Assembly (NCBI GenBank): GCA_013368315.1
Contig: JAACJM010000046.1
Span: 124,001-188,000 of the forward strand
Length of the DNA stretch: 64,000 nt
Reading direction: 5' to 3'
DNA from: Tetrapyrgos nigripes
Lineage: Eukaryota; Basidiomycota; Agaricomycetes; Agaricales; Campanellaceae
A program made the translations under genes and the position numbers. Positions 32,823-43,302 of this stretch are shown piece after piece (the stretch's first letter is position 1; every line of letters starts with the position of its first letter). Below the pieces are notes generated by a model. The model was not told where the DNA came from, ran no database searches, and saw only the letters and a list, made by a program, of their open reading frames with translations.

Positions 32823-34680
32823 GTGTCTGCCTTGTCATCTTCGTCTGCTCAGTCTGTTACGTCTGCCTTGTCTGCCTTGTCTGCCCCGTCTGCCTCGTCT
32901 GCCTCGTCTGCCTCGTCTGCCTCGTCTGCTCTGTCTGCCTCGTCTGCCTCGTCTGCTCTGTCTGCCTCGTCTGCCTCGTCTGCTCTGTCTGCCTCGTCTG
33001 CCTCGTCTGCTCTGTCTGCCTCGTCTGCCTCGTCTGCTCTGTCTGCCTCGTCTGCCCCGTCTGCCCCGTCTGCCCCGTCTGCCTCGTCTGCTACGTCTGC
33101 CTTGTCTGCCTTGTCTGCTACGTCTGCCTTGTCTGCCTTGTCTGCCTTGTCTGCCTTGTCTGCTACATCTGCCTTGTCTGCCTTGTCTGCCTTGTCTGCC
33201 TTGTCTGCCTCGTCTGCCTTGTCGGCCTTGTCTGCCTTGTCTGCCTTGTCGGCCTCGTCTGCTCTGTCTGCCTCGTCTGCCTCGTCTGCTTCGTCTGCCT
33301 CGTCTGCCTCGTCTGCTCTGTCTGCCTCGTCTGCCTCGTCTGCTCTGTCTGCCTCGTCTGCCTTGTCTGCTCCGTCTGCCTCGTCTGCTGCCTCGTCTGC
33401 CTCTGCTGCCTCGTCTGCCTCGTCTGCCGCCTCGTCTGCCTCGTCTGCTCCGTCTGCCTCGTCTGCCTCGTCTGCTCCGTCTGCCTCGTCTGCCTCGTCT
33501 GCTCCGTCTGCCTCGTCTGCCTCGTCTGCTCCGTCTGCCTCGTCTGCCTCGTCTGCTCCGTCTGCCTCGTCTGCCTCGTCTGCTCCGTCTGCCTCGTCTG
33601 CTCCGTCTGCCTCGTCTGCTTCGTTTGCCTTGTCTGCTCCGTCTGCCCCGTCTGCCCCGTCTGCTACGTCTGCCCCGTCTGCTCCGTCTGCCTCGTCTGC
33701 CTCGTCTGCCTCGTCTGCCTCGTCTGCCTCGTCTGCCTCGTCTGCCTCGTCTGCCTCGTCTGCCTCGTCTGCCTCGTCTGCCTCGTCTGCCTCGTCTGCC
33801 TCGTCTGCCTCGTCTGCCTCGTCTGCCTCGTCTGCCTCGTCTGCCTCGTCTGCCTCGTCTGCCTCGTCTGCCTCGTCTGCCTCGTCTGCTCCGTCTGCTC
33901 CGTCTGCTTCGTCTGCCTCGTCTGCTCCGTCTGCCTCGTCTGCCTCGTCTGCCTCGTCTGCCTCGTCTGCCTCGTCTGCTCCGTCTGCCTCGTCTGCCTC
34001 GTCTGCTCCGTCTGCCTCGTCTGCCTCGTCTGCTCCGTCTGCCTTGTCTGCCTCGTCTGCTCCGTCTGCCTTGTCTGCCTTGTCTGCCTCGTCTGCCTCG
34101 TCTGCTCCATCTGCCTCGTCTGCTCCGTCTGCCTCGTCTGCTCCGTCTGCCTCGTCTGCCTCGTCTGCTGCCTCGTCTGCCTCGTCTGCTCCATCTGCCT
34201 CGTCTGCCTCGTCTGCCTCGTCTGCCTTGTCTGCCTTGTCTGCCCTGTCTGCCTCGTCTGCCTCGTCTGCCTCGTCTGCTCCGTCTGCTCCGTTTGCCTC
34301 GTCTGCGTCGTTTGCCTTGTCTGCTCCGTCTGCCTCGTCTGCCCCGTCTGCTACATCTGCCCCATCTGCTCCGTCTGCCTTGTCTGCCTTGTCTGCCTTG
34401 TCTGCCTTGTCTGCCTCGTCTGCTCCGTCTGCCTCGTCTGCCTCGTCTGCCTCGTCTGCCCCGTCTGCCCCGTCTGCCTTGTCTGCCTCGTCTGCCTCGT
34501 CTGCCCTGTCTGCCTCGTCTGCCTCGTCTGCCCTGTCTGCCTCGTCTGCCTCGTCTGCCCTGTCTGCCTCGTCTGCCTCGTCTGCCCTGTCTGCCTCGTC
34601 TGCCTCGTCTGCCCTGTCTGCCTCGTCTGCCTCGTCTGCCCTGTCTGCCCTGTCTGCCTCGTCTGCCCTGTCTGCCTCGT
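32823..34680 (+). repeat. 9-bp minisatellite, constant GTCTGC plus a variable triplet
   Basis: About 206 units of nine bases: a fixed GTCTGC followed by a pyrimidine-rich triplet (CTC most often; also CTT, TCT, TCC, CCC, CCT, TAC, TTC). The plus strand contains almost no adenine. Higher-order 27-bp periods appear, with the third unit TCT near 32930-33050 and 33300-33350, TCC near 33440-33600 and CCT near 34490-34660. A pure CTC run spans about 33680-33885. Few unit-length breaks (for example 33385-33425, 34165) disturb the phase. Every frame without stops follows from the repeat itself, so I do not call a protein. Confidence 0.95.
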
Positions 34681-34683
34681 GAC

Positions 34684-36105
34684 ATAGCCCTTATTTATAT
34701 CCATATTGACACATATACCTATCCTTTGGCTGTCTGACTATCATTCTAACTCATTGTACATCATTCTAAACTATATTACTCTGATTATTCACAGTTTGGT
34801 GTCCCCCACTGAAAGACATGCCCAGATATAACCTTAAGTACTACAAGCACCATTGTATCGAACTCTGTTTGACTTAAAGCTGCTGGATGTACCAAGAACA
34901 TCTCCTATATATTCTGGATGGCTTATTGTTTAATATGATATCAAGAGATGAAAGAACAAGTATGAGTGCCTGTGGTAATCTCTGGGATGAGATATGCCCA
35001 TGTATATGGTCCAAAAAAGGTACCTCTCACTTTGTGCAGAATAAATTGAGAATAAAGTCTTGAATCTTTGTCATATGAAAGATATGACTTTGTATTTGTG
35101 TTTGGACCATTAATAAGCACTTTTAGACCCACCCACCCCATTTTATAAGGTACATATTTGCAGGTGCCACAGGTGCCTATGTTTAGGGGTAAGTGCTCAA
35201 TATCCACAGAACCAGAGTATATAGAGCTTATCCAAGTGGAAATTCAGATTCAGTGACCAAAAATACCCTAGGAGACATATCCATAGTTATATCAGATGCT
35301 ATAGCATGCAGTGTCTATGGCCATTTCACTTTTTTTTGCTTCTGTGGCAATTTTCTGGCAATAAATTGGAAATAGAGTCTTGGATCTTTGTCATATGGAG
35401 GATACGACTTCGTATTTGTGTTTACAGCATCAATAAGCACTTTTAGACCCACCCATCCCATTTTATAAGGTACATATTTGTAGGTGCCACAGGTGCCTAT
35501 GTTTAGGGGTAAGTACTCAATATCTGCAGAACCAGAGTATATAGACCTTATCCAAGTAGAAATTCGGATTCAGTGATCACAAATACCCTAGGAGACATAT
35601 CCATAGTTATATCAGATGCTATAGCATACAGTGTCTATGGCCATCCCAAGTTTTGGGCTTTTTTGACAGTAAATTGGGTACAGCTCCTCAGGGCCTGATG
35701 ATACCATATAATAAACCATATTCCCATGTTCAGAAAGTCTATATGCAATATCCCACCAAACCACATGGTGATCAGAGCTGATTTGATGCAATGGCTAGTA
35801 CCCATCCTCCTCTTTTGCTATATTTTGGGCAGTATTTTGGCCATATCTCAATAACCACTGCAGATATTGTAAATCTAAGTGTATATTCAGATTCAGGAAC
35901 ACAAAACACACTATCTTATCTACTTATGTCATTTTATCATTTTTTATCGCCGGCTCCAGGAATGTATTTTGCATTTTCTGAGCCAGCCACAGCATATACC
36001 CCTATTCTATTTGCAGATTCGGGGCCCTACTGATCACCTGCACCTCCTATCAAATTTTGAAGCGGGGGAAAAACCCGCCCCCGCCCCCTAAAGCCCCCGC
36101 TCACT
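34684..36105 (+). repeat. Block A: first copy of a 1.4-kb repeat
   Basis: Aligns in direct orientation with 37930-39342 from ATAGCCCT to the terminal AAAAACCCGCCC and CCCCCTAA. Inside, a unit of about 320 bp is tandemly repeated (starts near 35041 and 35361), beginning ATAAATTG[A/G]GAATA and holding CAGGTGCCACAGGTGCCTA. A diverged third start lies near 35680. The block ends with the GCCGGCTCCAGGAAT tract (35949). No open coding sequence. Confidence 0.85.
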
Positions 36106-36315
36106 GTCTAGCATGCGTGGGAAAAAAACCCGGACTGTTCTGCTCACTGCTTTATAAGGAAAGGCCTACCAGACCCACCCCCAGTGCCCCACTCTAGCCG
36201 TGGAAAATAACCCGTAGGGCCAGTCTGTTTTTTGGCCTATGGAAAGTTTTCCTTGTGGATGTATCAGATAATGTGGACAACTGTCCATATTGATACATGA
36301 ATGTAGCAGATATAA

Positions 36316-36645
36316 GTGTCTGCTCCGTCTGCCGCGTCTGCCTCGTCTGCCTCGTCTGCCTCGTCTGCCTCGTCTGCTCCGTCTGCCCCGTCTGCTCCGT
36401 CTGCCTCGTCTGCTCCGTCTGCCTCGTCTGCTCCGTCTGCCTCGTCTGCCCCGTCTGCCTCGTCTGCCCCATCTGCCTCGTCTGCCCCGTCTGCCTCGTC
36501 TGCCCCGTCTGCCTCGTCTGCCCCGTCTGTCTCGTCTGCCTCGTCTGCTCCGTCTGCCTCGTCTGCCTCGTCTGCTCCGTCTGCCTTGTCTGCTCCGTCT
36601 GCCTCGTCTGCCTCGTCTGCCCCGTCTGCCTCGTCTGCCCCCACC
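36316..36645 (+). repeat. Second tract of the GTCTGC minisatellite
   Basis: About 36 units of the same 9-bp repeat, with a frequent 18-bp alternation of CTC and CCC or TCC triplets. It lies between block A and inverted block C. Confidence 0.95.
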
Positions 36646-36659
36646 AGTAGTTGTAACTG

Positions 36660-36842
36660 CCATGCATAGTATACAGGCAGTACTCACACAACACAATGCG
36701 TAGTCAACAGTCCTTTCTCTGTGTATACTTTGGGTGAGCATATGATGCATTGTATGGCTATTTTCATACTATGCATTGTGTGCACAATATTCTACTATAC
36801 CACGCATGGTATACCTTCAGTAAATTTGGCAGGTTTTTCCCA
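36660..36842. repeat. Cluster of near-palindromic ACTATGCATAGT-like motifs
   Basis: CATGCATAGTATAC (36661), ATGCGTAGT (36697), ATGCATTGTATGG (36742), ATACTATGCATTGTG (36766) and ACCACGCATGGTATACC (36799). The core TACTAYGCATRGTA is self-complementary. The same motif clusters at 39350-39562. Confidence 0.75.
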
Positions 36843-36869
36843 CAGCTGGTAATTTGATGTGGCGGTAGG

Positions 36870-37925
36870 CAGGGCCTTAGGGGCCAGTAGGGCGGGTTTT
36901 TCTCACGCCTCAAAATTTGATAGGAGGTGCAGGCGGTCAGTAGGGGCCAGAATCTGCAAATGGAATAGGGGTAGTAGCTGTGGCTGGCTCAGAAAATGCA
37001 AAATAAATTCCTGGAGCCGGCAATGAAAAGTGATGTAAGTACATAAGAGGGTGTATTTTGGGTCGCTGAATCCAAATATCCAATTAAATTTGCAATAACT
37101 GCAATGGGTATAGAGATATGGCCAAAATACTGTCCAAAATACAGCAAAATAGCAGGATGGGTACTGGTCATTGCATCCAATCAGCTCTGATCATTATGCA
37201 AATTGGTAGGATACTGCGTTTGGATTCTATAAACTTGGGAATAATATTTATTTCATTCTATAATCAATGTCTAGTGAGATATCCTCAATTTACTCTGAAA
37301 AAAGTGAAAAATTTGGGATGGCCATGGACACTGCATGTTATAGCATCTAATCTAATTATGGATATGCTTACAAGGATATTTTGTGTCCCTGAATCAGAAT
37401 ATCCACTTGGATAAGCTCTATATTCTGTGGTTCTGGTGATATGGAATACTTACCCCTAAATATAGGTACCTGTGGCATCCACAAATATGCAACTTATAAA
37501 TTTGTTTGAGAGGGTGGATAAATGTTCATTAATACCCTCAATCATAATATAAAGTCATGTTTTTGTATCTTCAAAATACAAGACTCTATTTTCAATTTAT
37601 TCCCCAAAAATTGCCACAAAAGTGAAAAAGAGGAATGGCCATGCACAGGGCATGGTGTGGCATCCAATATGATCATGGATATGCCTACTAAGATAAATTT
37701 GGTTGTGGAATCCTAATATCCACTTGGATTGGCTCTATAGGCTATGGGTACTCTGCTATTCAAGACTTACCCCCAAACGTGGGTACCTGTGGCACCTGCA
37801 AATACATACTTTATAAAATAGGTTGAGTGGGCTTAAAAGTATTGATTGATGTCCCAAACAGTAATATGAAATCATATCACCTATATCTCTAAGTTCTAAG
37901 ACTCTATTCTCAATTTATTCCCCAG
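36870..37925 (-). repeat. Block C: inverted copy of the 1.4-kb repeat
   Basis: Reverse complement of the distal part of block B (about 38285-39342) and of block A: it starts GGCCTTAGGGGCCAGTAGGGCGGG, the complement of the end of block B, and holds the 320-bp units in inverted order (CAAATTGG..., TACCTGTGGCATCC near 37468). With block B it forms a palindrome of about 1.06-kb arms and a loop of about 360 bp. Confidence 0.85.
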
Positions 37926-37929
37926 ACAG

Positions 37930-39342
37930 CAAAGATAGCCCTAATTTTCACCTTCATTGGCACATATACCTATCTTTTGGCTTTGAGACTGGCATTCTGA
38001 CTACCCTCCCATCATTCTAAGCCATAATCCTTGTGTTAATGGCAGTTTGGATGTTCTCACTGAAAGACATGTTCAGATATAGCCTTAAGTGCTATAAGTA
38101 TCATTATGTGCAACTCAGTTTGACTTTAACCTGGTGCATGTACATAGAACATCTGCTAGATATTTTGGATGGCTGATTATCTTTTAAGTGGTACTAAAAG
38201 ATGAAATACATAGTATGAGTGCCTCCAGTAACCTCTGGAATGAGATATGCCCATGTATATGGTTCCAAAAGGTACTATTTTCGCTTTTTGAGTAATAAAT
38301 TGGGAATAGAGTCTTGGATCTTGGGGATATGGAACATATGACCTCATATTCTTGTTTGGGGCTTTGATAAACAGTTATCCACCTATCTCCACAGTTTTTT
38401 AAGATACATATTTACAGGTGCCATAGGTACCCATGCTTGGGAGTAAGTCTTCAATAGCAGAGTAGCCACAGCTTATAGAGCCAATCTAAGTGGATATTTG
38501 GATTCAAGGACCCGGACTACTTTAATAGACATATACATAGCTGTATTGGATGCCATACCATGCCCTCTCCATGTCCATCTCACTTTTTTCGCTTTTGTGG
38601 CAATTTTTGGGAAATAAATTGAAATTAGAGTCTTGTATCTTCAAGATATGAAGAATATGACTTTATATTCTGATTGAAAGTATTAATGAACATTTATCCA
38701 CCCTCTCAAACAAATTTATAAGTTGCATATTTGTGGGTGCCACAGGTACCTATATTTAGGAGTAAGTATTCCATATCACCAGAACCACAAAATATAGAGC
38801 TTATCCAAGTGGATATTCTGATTCAGGGACACAGAATACCCTAGTAACCATATCCATAACTATATTAGATGCTATAACATGTAGTGTCCATGGCCATCCC
38901 AAATTTTCACTTTTTTGAGAGTAAATTGAGGATACCTCACTAGACATTGATTATATAATGAAATAAATGTTATTCCCAAGTTTATAGAATCCAAAAGCAG
39001 TATCCTACCAATTTGCATAATGATCAGAGCTGATTGGATGCAATGGCCAGTACCCATCCTGCTATTTGCTGTATTTTGGACAGTATTTTGGCCATATCTC
39101 TATAGCCACTGCAGGTATTGCGAATCTGATTAGATATTTGAATTCAGTGACCCAAAATACATCCTCTTATGTACTTATATCACTTTTCATTGCCGGCTCC
39201 AGGAATTTATTTTGGCATTTTCTGAGCCAGCCACAGCTATTACCCCTATTCCATTTGCAGATTCAGGGCCCTATCGACGGCCTGCACCTCCCATCAAATT
39301 TTGGGGTGTGAGAAAAACCCGCCCTACTGCCCCCTAAGGGGC
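37930..39342 (+). repeat. Block B: second direct copy of the 1.4-kb repeat
   Basis: Direct match to block A from AGCCCTAATTTTCACC to AAAAACCCGCCCTACTGCCCC. The 320-bp units start near 38295 and 38614, with a third diverged start near 38926, the same layout as block A. No coding frame. Confidence 0.85.
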
Positions 39343-39349
39343 ACAGTGG

Positions 39350-39562
39350 CTTACTACGCATGGTATGCAATACTACGCATGGTATAGGGCTGGCACAGTG
39401 GCTTACTATGCGTGATATGCAAAAATAAAATGCGATATACTATGCATGGTATGGGGTGGAACAGTGATTCACTATGCATAGTATCATACCATAATATAGG
39501 TACAGATAAGCCTCTACAAACTACGCATTGTGCCCAGCAGAGTACTATCAGTATACTATGTG
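39350..39562. repeat. Second cluster of ACTATGCATAGT-like motifs
   Basis: TTACTACGCATGGTATGC (39351), ATACTACGCATGGTATAG (39370), TTACTATGCGTGATATGC (39402), TATACTATGCATGGTATG (39435), TCACTATGCATAGTATC (39468), AACTACGCATTGTG (39520) and TATACTATGTGTAG (39553). The array stops about 40 bases before the integrase reading frame. Confidence 0.8.
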
Positions 39563-39604
39563 TAGCAGTTACAGCTACAGCTGCTAAAAGGTCTCACTGG
39601 CGGT

Positions 39605-40951
39605 ATGACTGTGAAGCAGCGCCAGCGAGCTAAACACAGGGCAGAGGGTTATATGCTGGAGGAGGGGAAGCTATGGCGTTTACGAGGTGGCAATAGTACA
39701 AGAGCACAGTCTCGAGCTGAGTGTGTGTCGAGGAAGGAAGCCGTGGCATTAGCAGAAGCGAGGCATCGTGAACGGGGTCACTTTGGGCGAGACGCAGTAA
39801 AGGTGGAGCTGATGGACGAGGTCTGGAGTCCAAATTTAGACGAATCGGTCTTGACAGCCATCAGCAGGTGTGGAACGTGTAAGAACTTCGGTCGAACTCA
39901 CCTGCACTCTCTCCTCATACCAGTGACACGACATCATCCCTTTGAGCTTCTTGTTGGTGACTACCTAGCCATGCCAAAGGGGAAAGGGGGTTACATGACA
40001 TTGGGTGTGTACCTGGACTCGTACTCACACCACATGTGGGCGTTCAAGTACAAGGTTAAAGGGAGTGGAAAAACAACGGTGGAAGGCCTAGGGTGGATAT
40101 TTCATGGATACATCCCCCCAGAGGTTTTCCAAAGCGACGGAGGATCCCATTTTAACTGTGAGGAGGTCAGGGAATATTGCGAACGACACGGGGTAAAAAC
40201 TCACGTCGTGGCGGCGTACTCACCATGGATCAATGGGCTTGTCAAGGGTGGCAATAAGCTTCTCCTGAGCGTCCTGAAGAGGCTGTGTGCCCCAGGCTTA
40301 GGGGAAGACCAGTACAATGACGTCGAAGCAGAAAACCTACCGAACAACTGACCCGACCACCTCAAAGAAGCCCTCTGGATATTAAATCATCGCATCCTCA
40401 AATCTCTCCACTTCTCCCCGAAAGAACTACTCCTTGGTCTAGTTGTCAATATGAAACCTACGCCAATTGAAGAGAGCACGTCAATGCTGAGGCCTGAAGA
40501 CATGGAGAAGCAAATGGCTTACATGGCCCAACAACGACTGGACGGATACGATGCAACGCTGCGGCATGCGAACCAGAGGAAGGTGGCGTTTGACAGGTGT
40601 GTGCTAAAGCGATTTCCCAAGGAAGTAACATTCCAGAAAGGCCAGCTAGTACAGGTGTATCGCAGTGATCTTGACTACACCTTCAAAGCGGAGAAAAAGC
40701 TGCTACCGAAGTGGTCGCAACCTCGACGTATAGCAGAGAGGATAGCCAACTCATACAAGTTGGAAAGGCTAGACGGGACACAGATCGAGGGACTCTTCAG
40801 TGCATGACAGCTGAGGGCGTTTGAGGCGAGGGAAGGAACAAAGTTGCACAAGGAACAGACAGTGTTGGAGTCGAAGTTAAAGGAGCTGGAACACAAGAGG
40901 CTTCCCATAGATGTCAATGAGGGTTTGATGAATGATGGCGGGGTGCAATAA
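39605..40951 (+). pseudogene. Ty3/gypsy-type integrase, stand-alone
   Basis: An H2C2-like zinc region (ARHRERGHFGRD, then ISRCGTCKNFG) precedes the catalytic core: Asp in LLVGDYLAMPKGKGGY, Asp in FQSDGGSHFN, then GLVKGGNKLLLSVLKRL, where the family normally has Glu in place of that Lys. The C-terminal part holds WILNHRILKSLHFSPKELL and an SH3-like stretch (FQKGQLVQVYRSDLDY, LLPKWSQPRRIAERI). In-frame TGA codons fall at about 40348 and 40805; reading continues open to TAA at 40949-40951 (including an acidic, helical tail). No protease, RT or RNase H lies upstream, where repeat blocks begin. It is either a 5'-truncated retrotransposon or a captured integrase. Confidence 0.8.
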
Positions 40952-41291
40952 CACTGGGTCCGGAGTTGCGGGTGTAGTGGATTTGCCGAGCTCCACAGAT
41001 TTATCAAGTGTTTTAAGCGAGGTTCACTTTGTGGCAGGTTGCGAGGAGTATTGGGACAGTGACGAGGACGTTGCTTTGTTTGGAGGGGGCACATGGAGTA
41101 GGGATTGGGAGTAGGCCAAGGCCTGGGAAGTCATGTGATCGTGTAGGATACAGTCTGTTTGTACCGCATAGCTAGACCAACTGCAACAACACGACTGCAT
41201 CTGGCTTCGGTGTACCTGTAGTCCCTCTTGGCCCACTCCAACGTCACAGAACTGGATGGTCATGAGCCTAGGTCTGACGGAAAGTGGGAGG
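40952..41291. other. No gene seen between integrase and MITE
   Basis: Short open stretches only; the GTGGGAGG at 41284-41291 is the left target duplication of the MITE. Confidence 0.45.
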
Positions 41292-41670
41292 TAGGGTTGC
41301 ACGAAAAACTCCCTCTGACTTTTTGACAGGGTAATTTACCTTTGGAAGGTGTTTTTGACCGGTAATTTACGGTAAAAAACACACGTGACCTTAAAAACAT
41401 GACCTTCAAAATTTTTTCGCGCTTGAGCCATATTACCCTGAAAACCTCACAAAAATGGCTTTTCTGCTCTTCTTGAGCTGCAGAAGTGCTTCTGTAGGAG
41501 CAATGGGCCCTTAGAATGGCCATATGCCCCATAAGAGGCACGCCTCACTGGTGGAAGGCTTGCACGTGACTGGGTTAGTTAACAGGTCAAATCTGCTCTG
41601 AGTTTTTGACAGGTAAATAACTAGTCAAAAACATTTTCGGTAAAAAACTTGACTTTTTCATGCAACCCTA
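41292..41670. mobile_element. hAT-type MITE with 8-bp target duplication GTGGGAGG
   Basis: The ends TAGGGTTGCACGAAAAACTC and the complement of GACTTTTTCATGCAACCCTA are terminal inverted repeats. GTGGGAGG flanks both sides (41284-41291 and 41671-41678). The 379-bp element has no coding capacity and has subterminal GGTAATTTAC/GGTAAAAAAC motifs. The 8-bp duplication points to mobilisation by a hAT transposase, though its ends differ from the autonomous hAT at 15947-19595. Confidence 0.9.
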
Positions 41671-42077
41671 GTGGGAGGAAGCAGAAGAAAAGCAACAACA
41701 AACAAATCGAAAATCACATGGAAGATTATGCGGAATGAAGTGTGATTCTATGACAAAGGAAAGAGAATATATTTTCGGATTGAAAGGTCCGTCATTGCAA
41801 TAACATGACCACTCTCTTCCATCTTCTCCTCAAGGATAAAAATCCTTAAGTGATAGTCCTCTCAAATTTCGTTGATTCCTCTAACAGTGTTTCACCTTCC
41901 CACATCGCGTTAACCTCGCCTTTAACTTATCTTCGCTCACCTTGATGTCTACTCTCCAAACTCCCATGGCCCTGATGGGCACTTTAGGCCTAACACCATG
42001 CAGGATCTGGCCCTAGTGGCCCCAGCTGACCCCAGGAACTCCTGGAATTTGATGAAGATCAGTTCGTCAAACTGGCT

Positions 42078-42868
42078 TTGCCAGTTCTTCCACCTGCTCC
42101 TAGACTGAACCACATCGATGAGCAGCCTAACCACACTGATTCAGCCAGGGCAAACCAGCCACCTCCAGCAAAGCCTTGTCAACACCCTATGGGCCAAGAC
42201 ATCTCTGACAAGAGCGACTCTGATGACCCTGATGGTGCCATGTCACACCCTAAGGCCAATTCGGACAGTTGCCCAAGTCGGGGTGAAGGCGACACTACCA
42301 ACCACAGACAGGGTTCCTCAGAGCATCCTCAATGGGACCACCTGAGCCATCAGTCCTCTTCTGACCACCTACCCATTCTGTTCTGACCTTTAGCTTAGGT
42401 GGTGACTCTTCTGGCTCTGGCTGTTCTGCCACCATGGACACCAGTGGAACTGCTCCTCCTTGTGACCCACCTCCTACTGTGCCATGTCCTCATACCCCTT
42501 CTTGCCTGCCCACACCTGGGCCTAGCCATCTTCCTTGTCCTCATGATCCATCTCGTCTGCCAGCACCCGGGCCTACCCAACCTCCACAGGAGAGGGAGTC
42601 CTCTGAACCTGACTTGGAGATCTCTGGGCGCATTCCAGCCTCTGTGAAGGGGAAAAGTCGCTATGTCTATCCCATTCCTGAACACTCTACCTGGGACCAG
42701 GAAGCCCTCCACCAATGCAACTCTTGTCGTTCCCAACACAGGGAGAAGCAGAAGGCACACGAACAGCGTGACGATCCCAGGTCCTCTGACAATGAGTCCA
42801 CTCCCAGGAAGAAGAGGAAGTCCAACGAATCCTACAAGAAGTCGAAGAAGTACTCCCAGAAGAACAAG
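42078..42868 (+). pseudogene. Pro/Ser-rich ORF, upstream half (possible Gag-like protein)
   Basis: 42078-42386 and 42434-42868 read as Pro/Ser/Asp-rich, low-complexity protein; the second part ends with residues like CNSCRSQHREKQKAHEQ and a basic KKRKSNESYKKSKK tail. A TGA at 42384 and a frame change separate the parts. The ORF is cut at 42869 by a solo LTR and resumes at 43303. A Gag-like role is inferred from the RT fragment that follows. Confidence 0.45.
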
Positions 42869-43302
42869 TGTCATGATGTCTATATTTGGTACTATTTATT
42901 TCTTCTTATCTCCATATCCTCGGATCTTTACACCATTTGACTCTCTTTCCACATGCTATGCACCGGACCTTTCATTTCTCTGATACAGCTTCAATACAGC
43001 TTCTTGACAGCTTCCTTTACAGCTTTCTTTACAGCTTTACTTTTACATATATAAACCCTGCCCTGACACCTGGTTCCCCATCTTGACCTCTTCATCGTTG
43101 GGACCAGGTGTGTATTCCTCTTTTCATTACTTCTTTCACCTTTACTGATGGGCACTGTAGTTCCAGTACTTACTGCTGTCTGTTAGGTATTTAATACATT
43201 CTTCATCGTTGGGACCAGTTCCAGTACTTACTGCTGTCTGTTAGTTGAGTCGAGCCCGTAGCTCCTTGTTATCGCTATCTAAGTGCTTGCCTCTTTGTGA
43301 CA
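42869..43302 (+). mobile_element. Solo LTR with target duplication ACAAG
   Basis: The ends TGTCATGATG and TTTGTGACA are inverted matches. ACAAG lies on both sides (42864-42868 and 43303-43307). The 434-bp LTR contains a TATA box and a doubled segment (TCATCGTTGGGACCAG near 43095 and 43205, TTCCAGTACTTACTGCTGTC near 43151 and 43217). It interrupts the Pro/Ser-rich ORF in its Lys-rich tail. Confidence 0.9.
43048..43055 (+). promoter_or_regulatory. TATA box in the solo LTR
   Basis: TATATAAA in the middle of the LTR, downstream of a TACAGCTT(T/C) repeat series (42984-43036), the expected place for an LTR promoter in the plus orientation. Confidence 0.5.

Noticed and set aside
32786..34687. Long open frames (about 620-630 residues) through the minisatellite in several frames
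   Set aside because: A 9-bp unit without stops is open in nearly every frame by arithmetic. No separate domain, splice signal or codon signature supports a protein; one frame (Val-Cys-X) is noted only as an open question.
36024..36105. G/C-rich promoter or CpG island
   Set aside because: It is the end of repeat block A, recurring at 36890 (inverted) and 39290.
36166..36750. Open frames across the second minisatellite tract
   Set aside because: Same reason: repeat arithmetic, with non-conserved ends.
40675..41094. Minus-strand frame opposite the integrase end
   Set aside because: It overlaps a well-supported plus-strand protein and has no motif.
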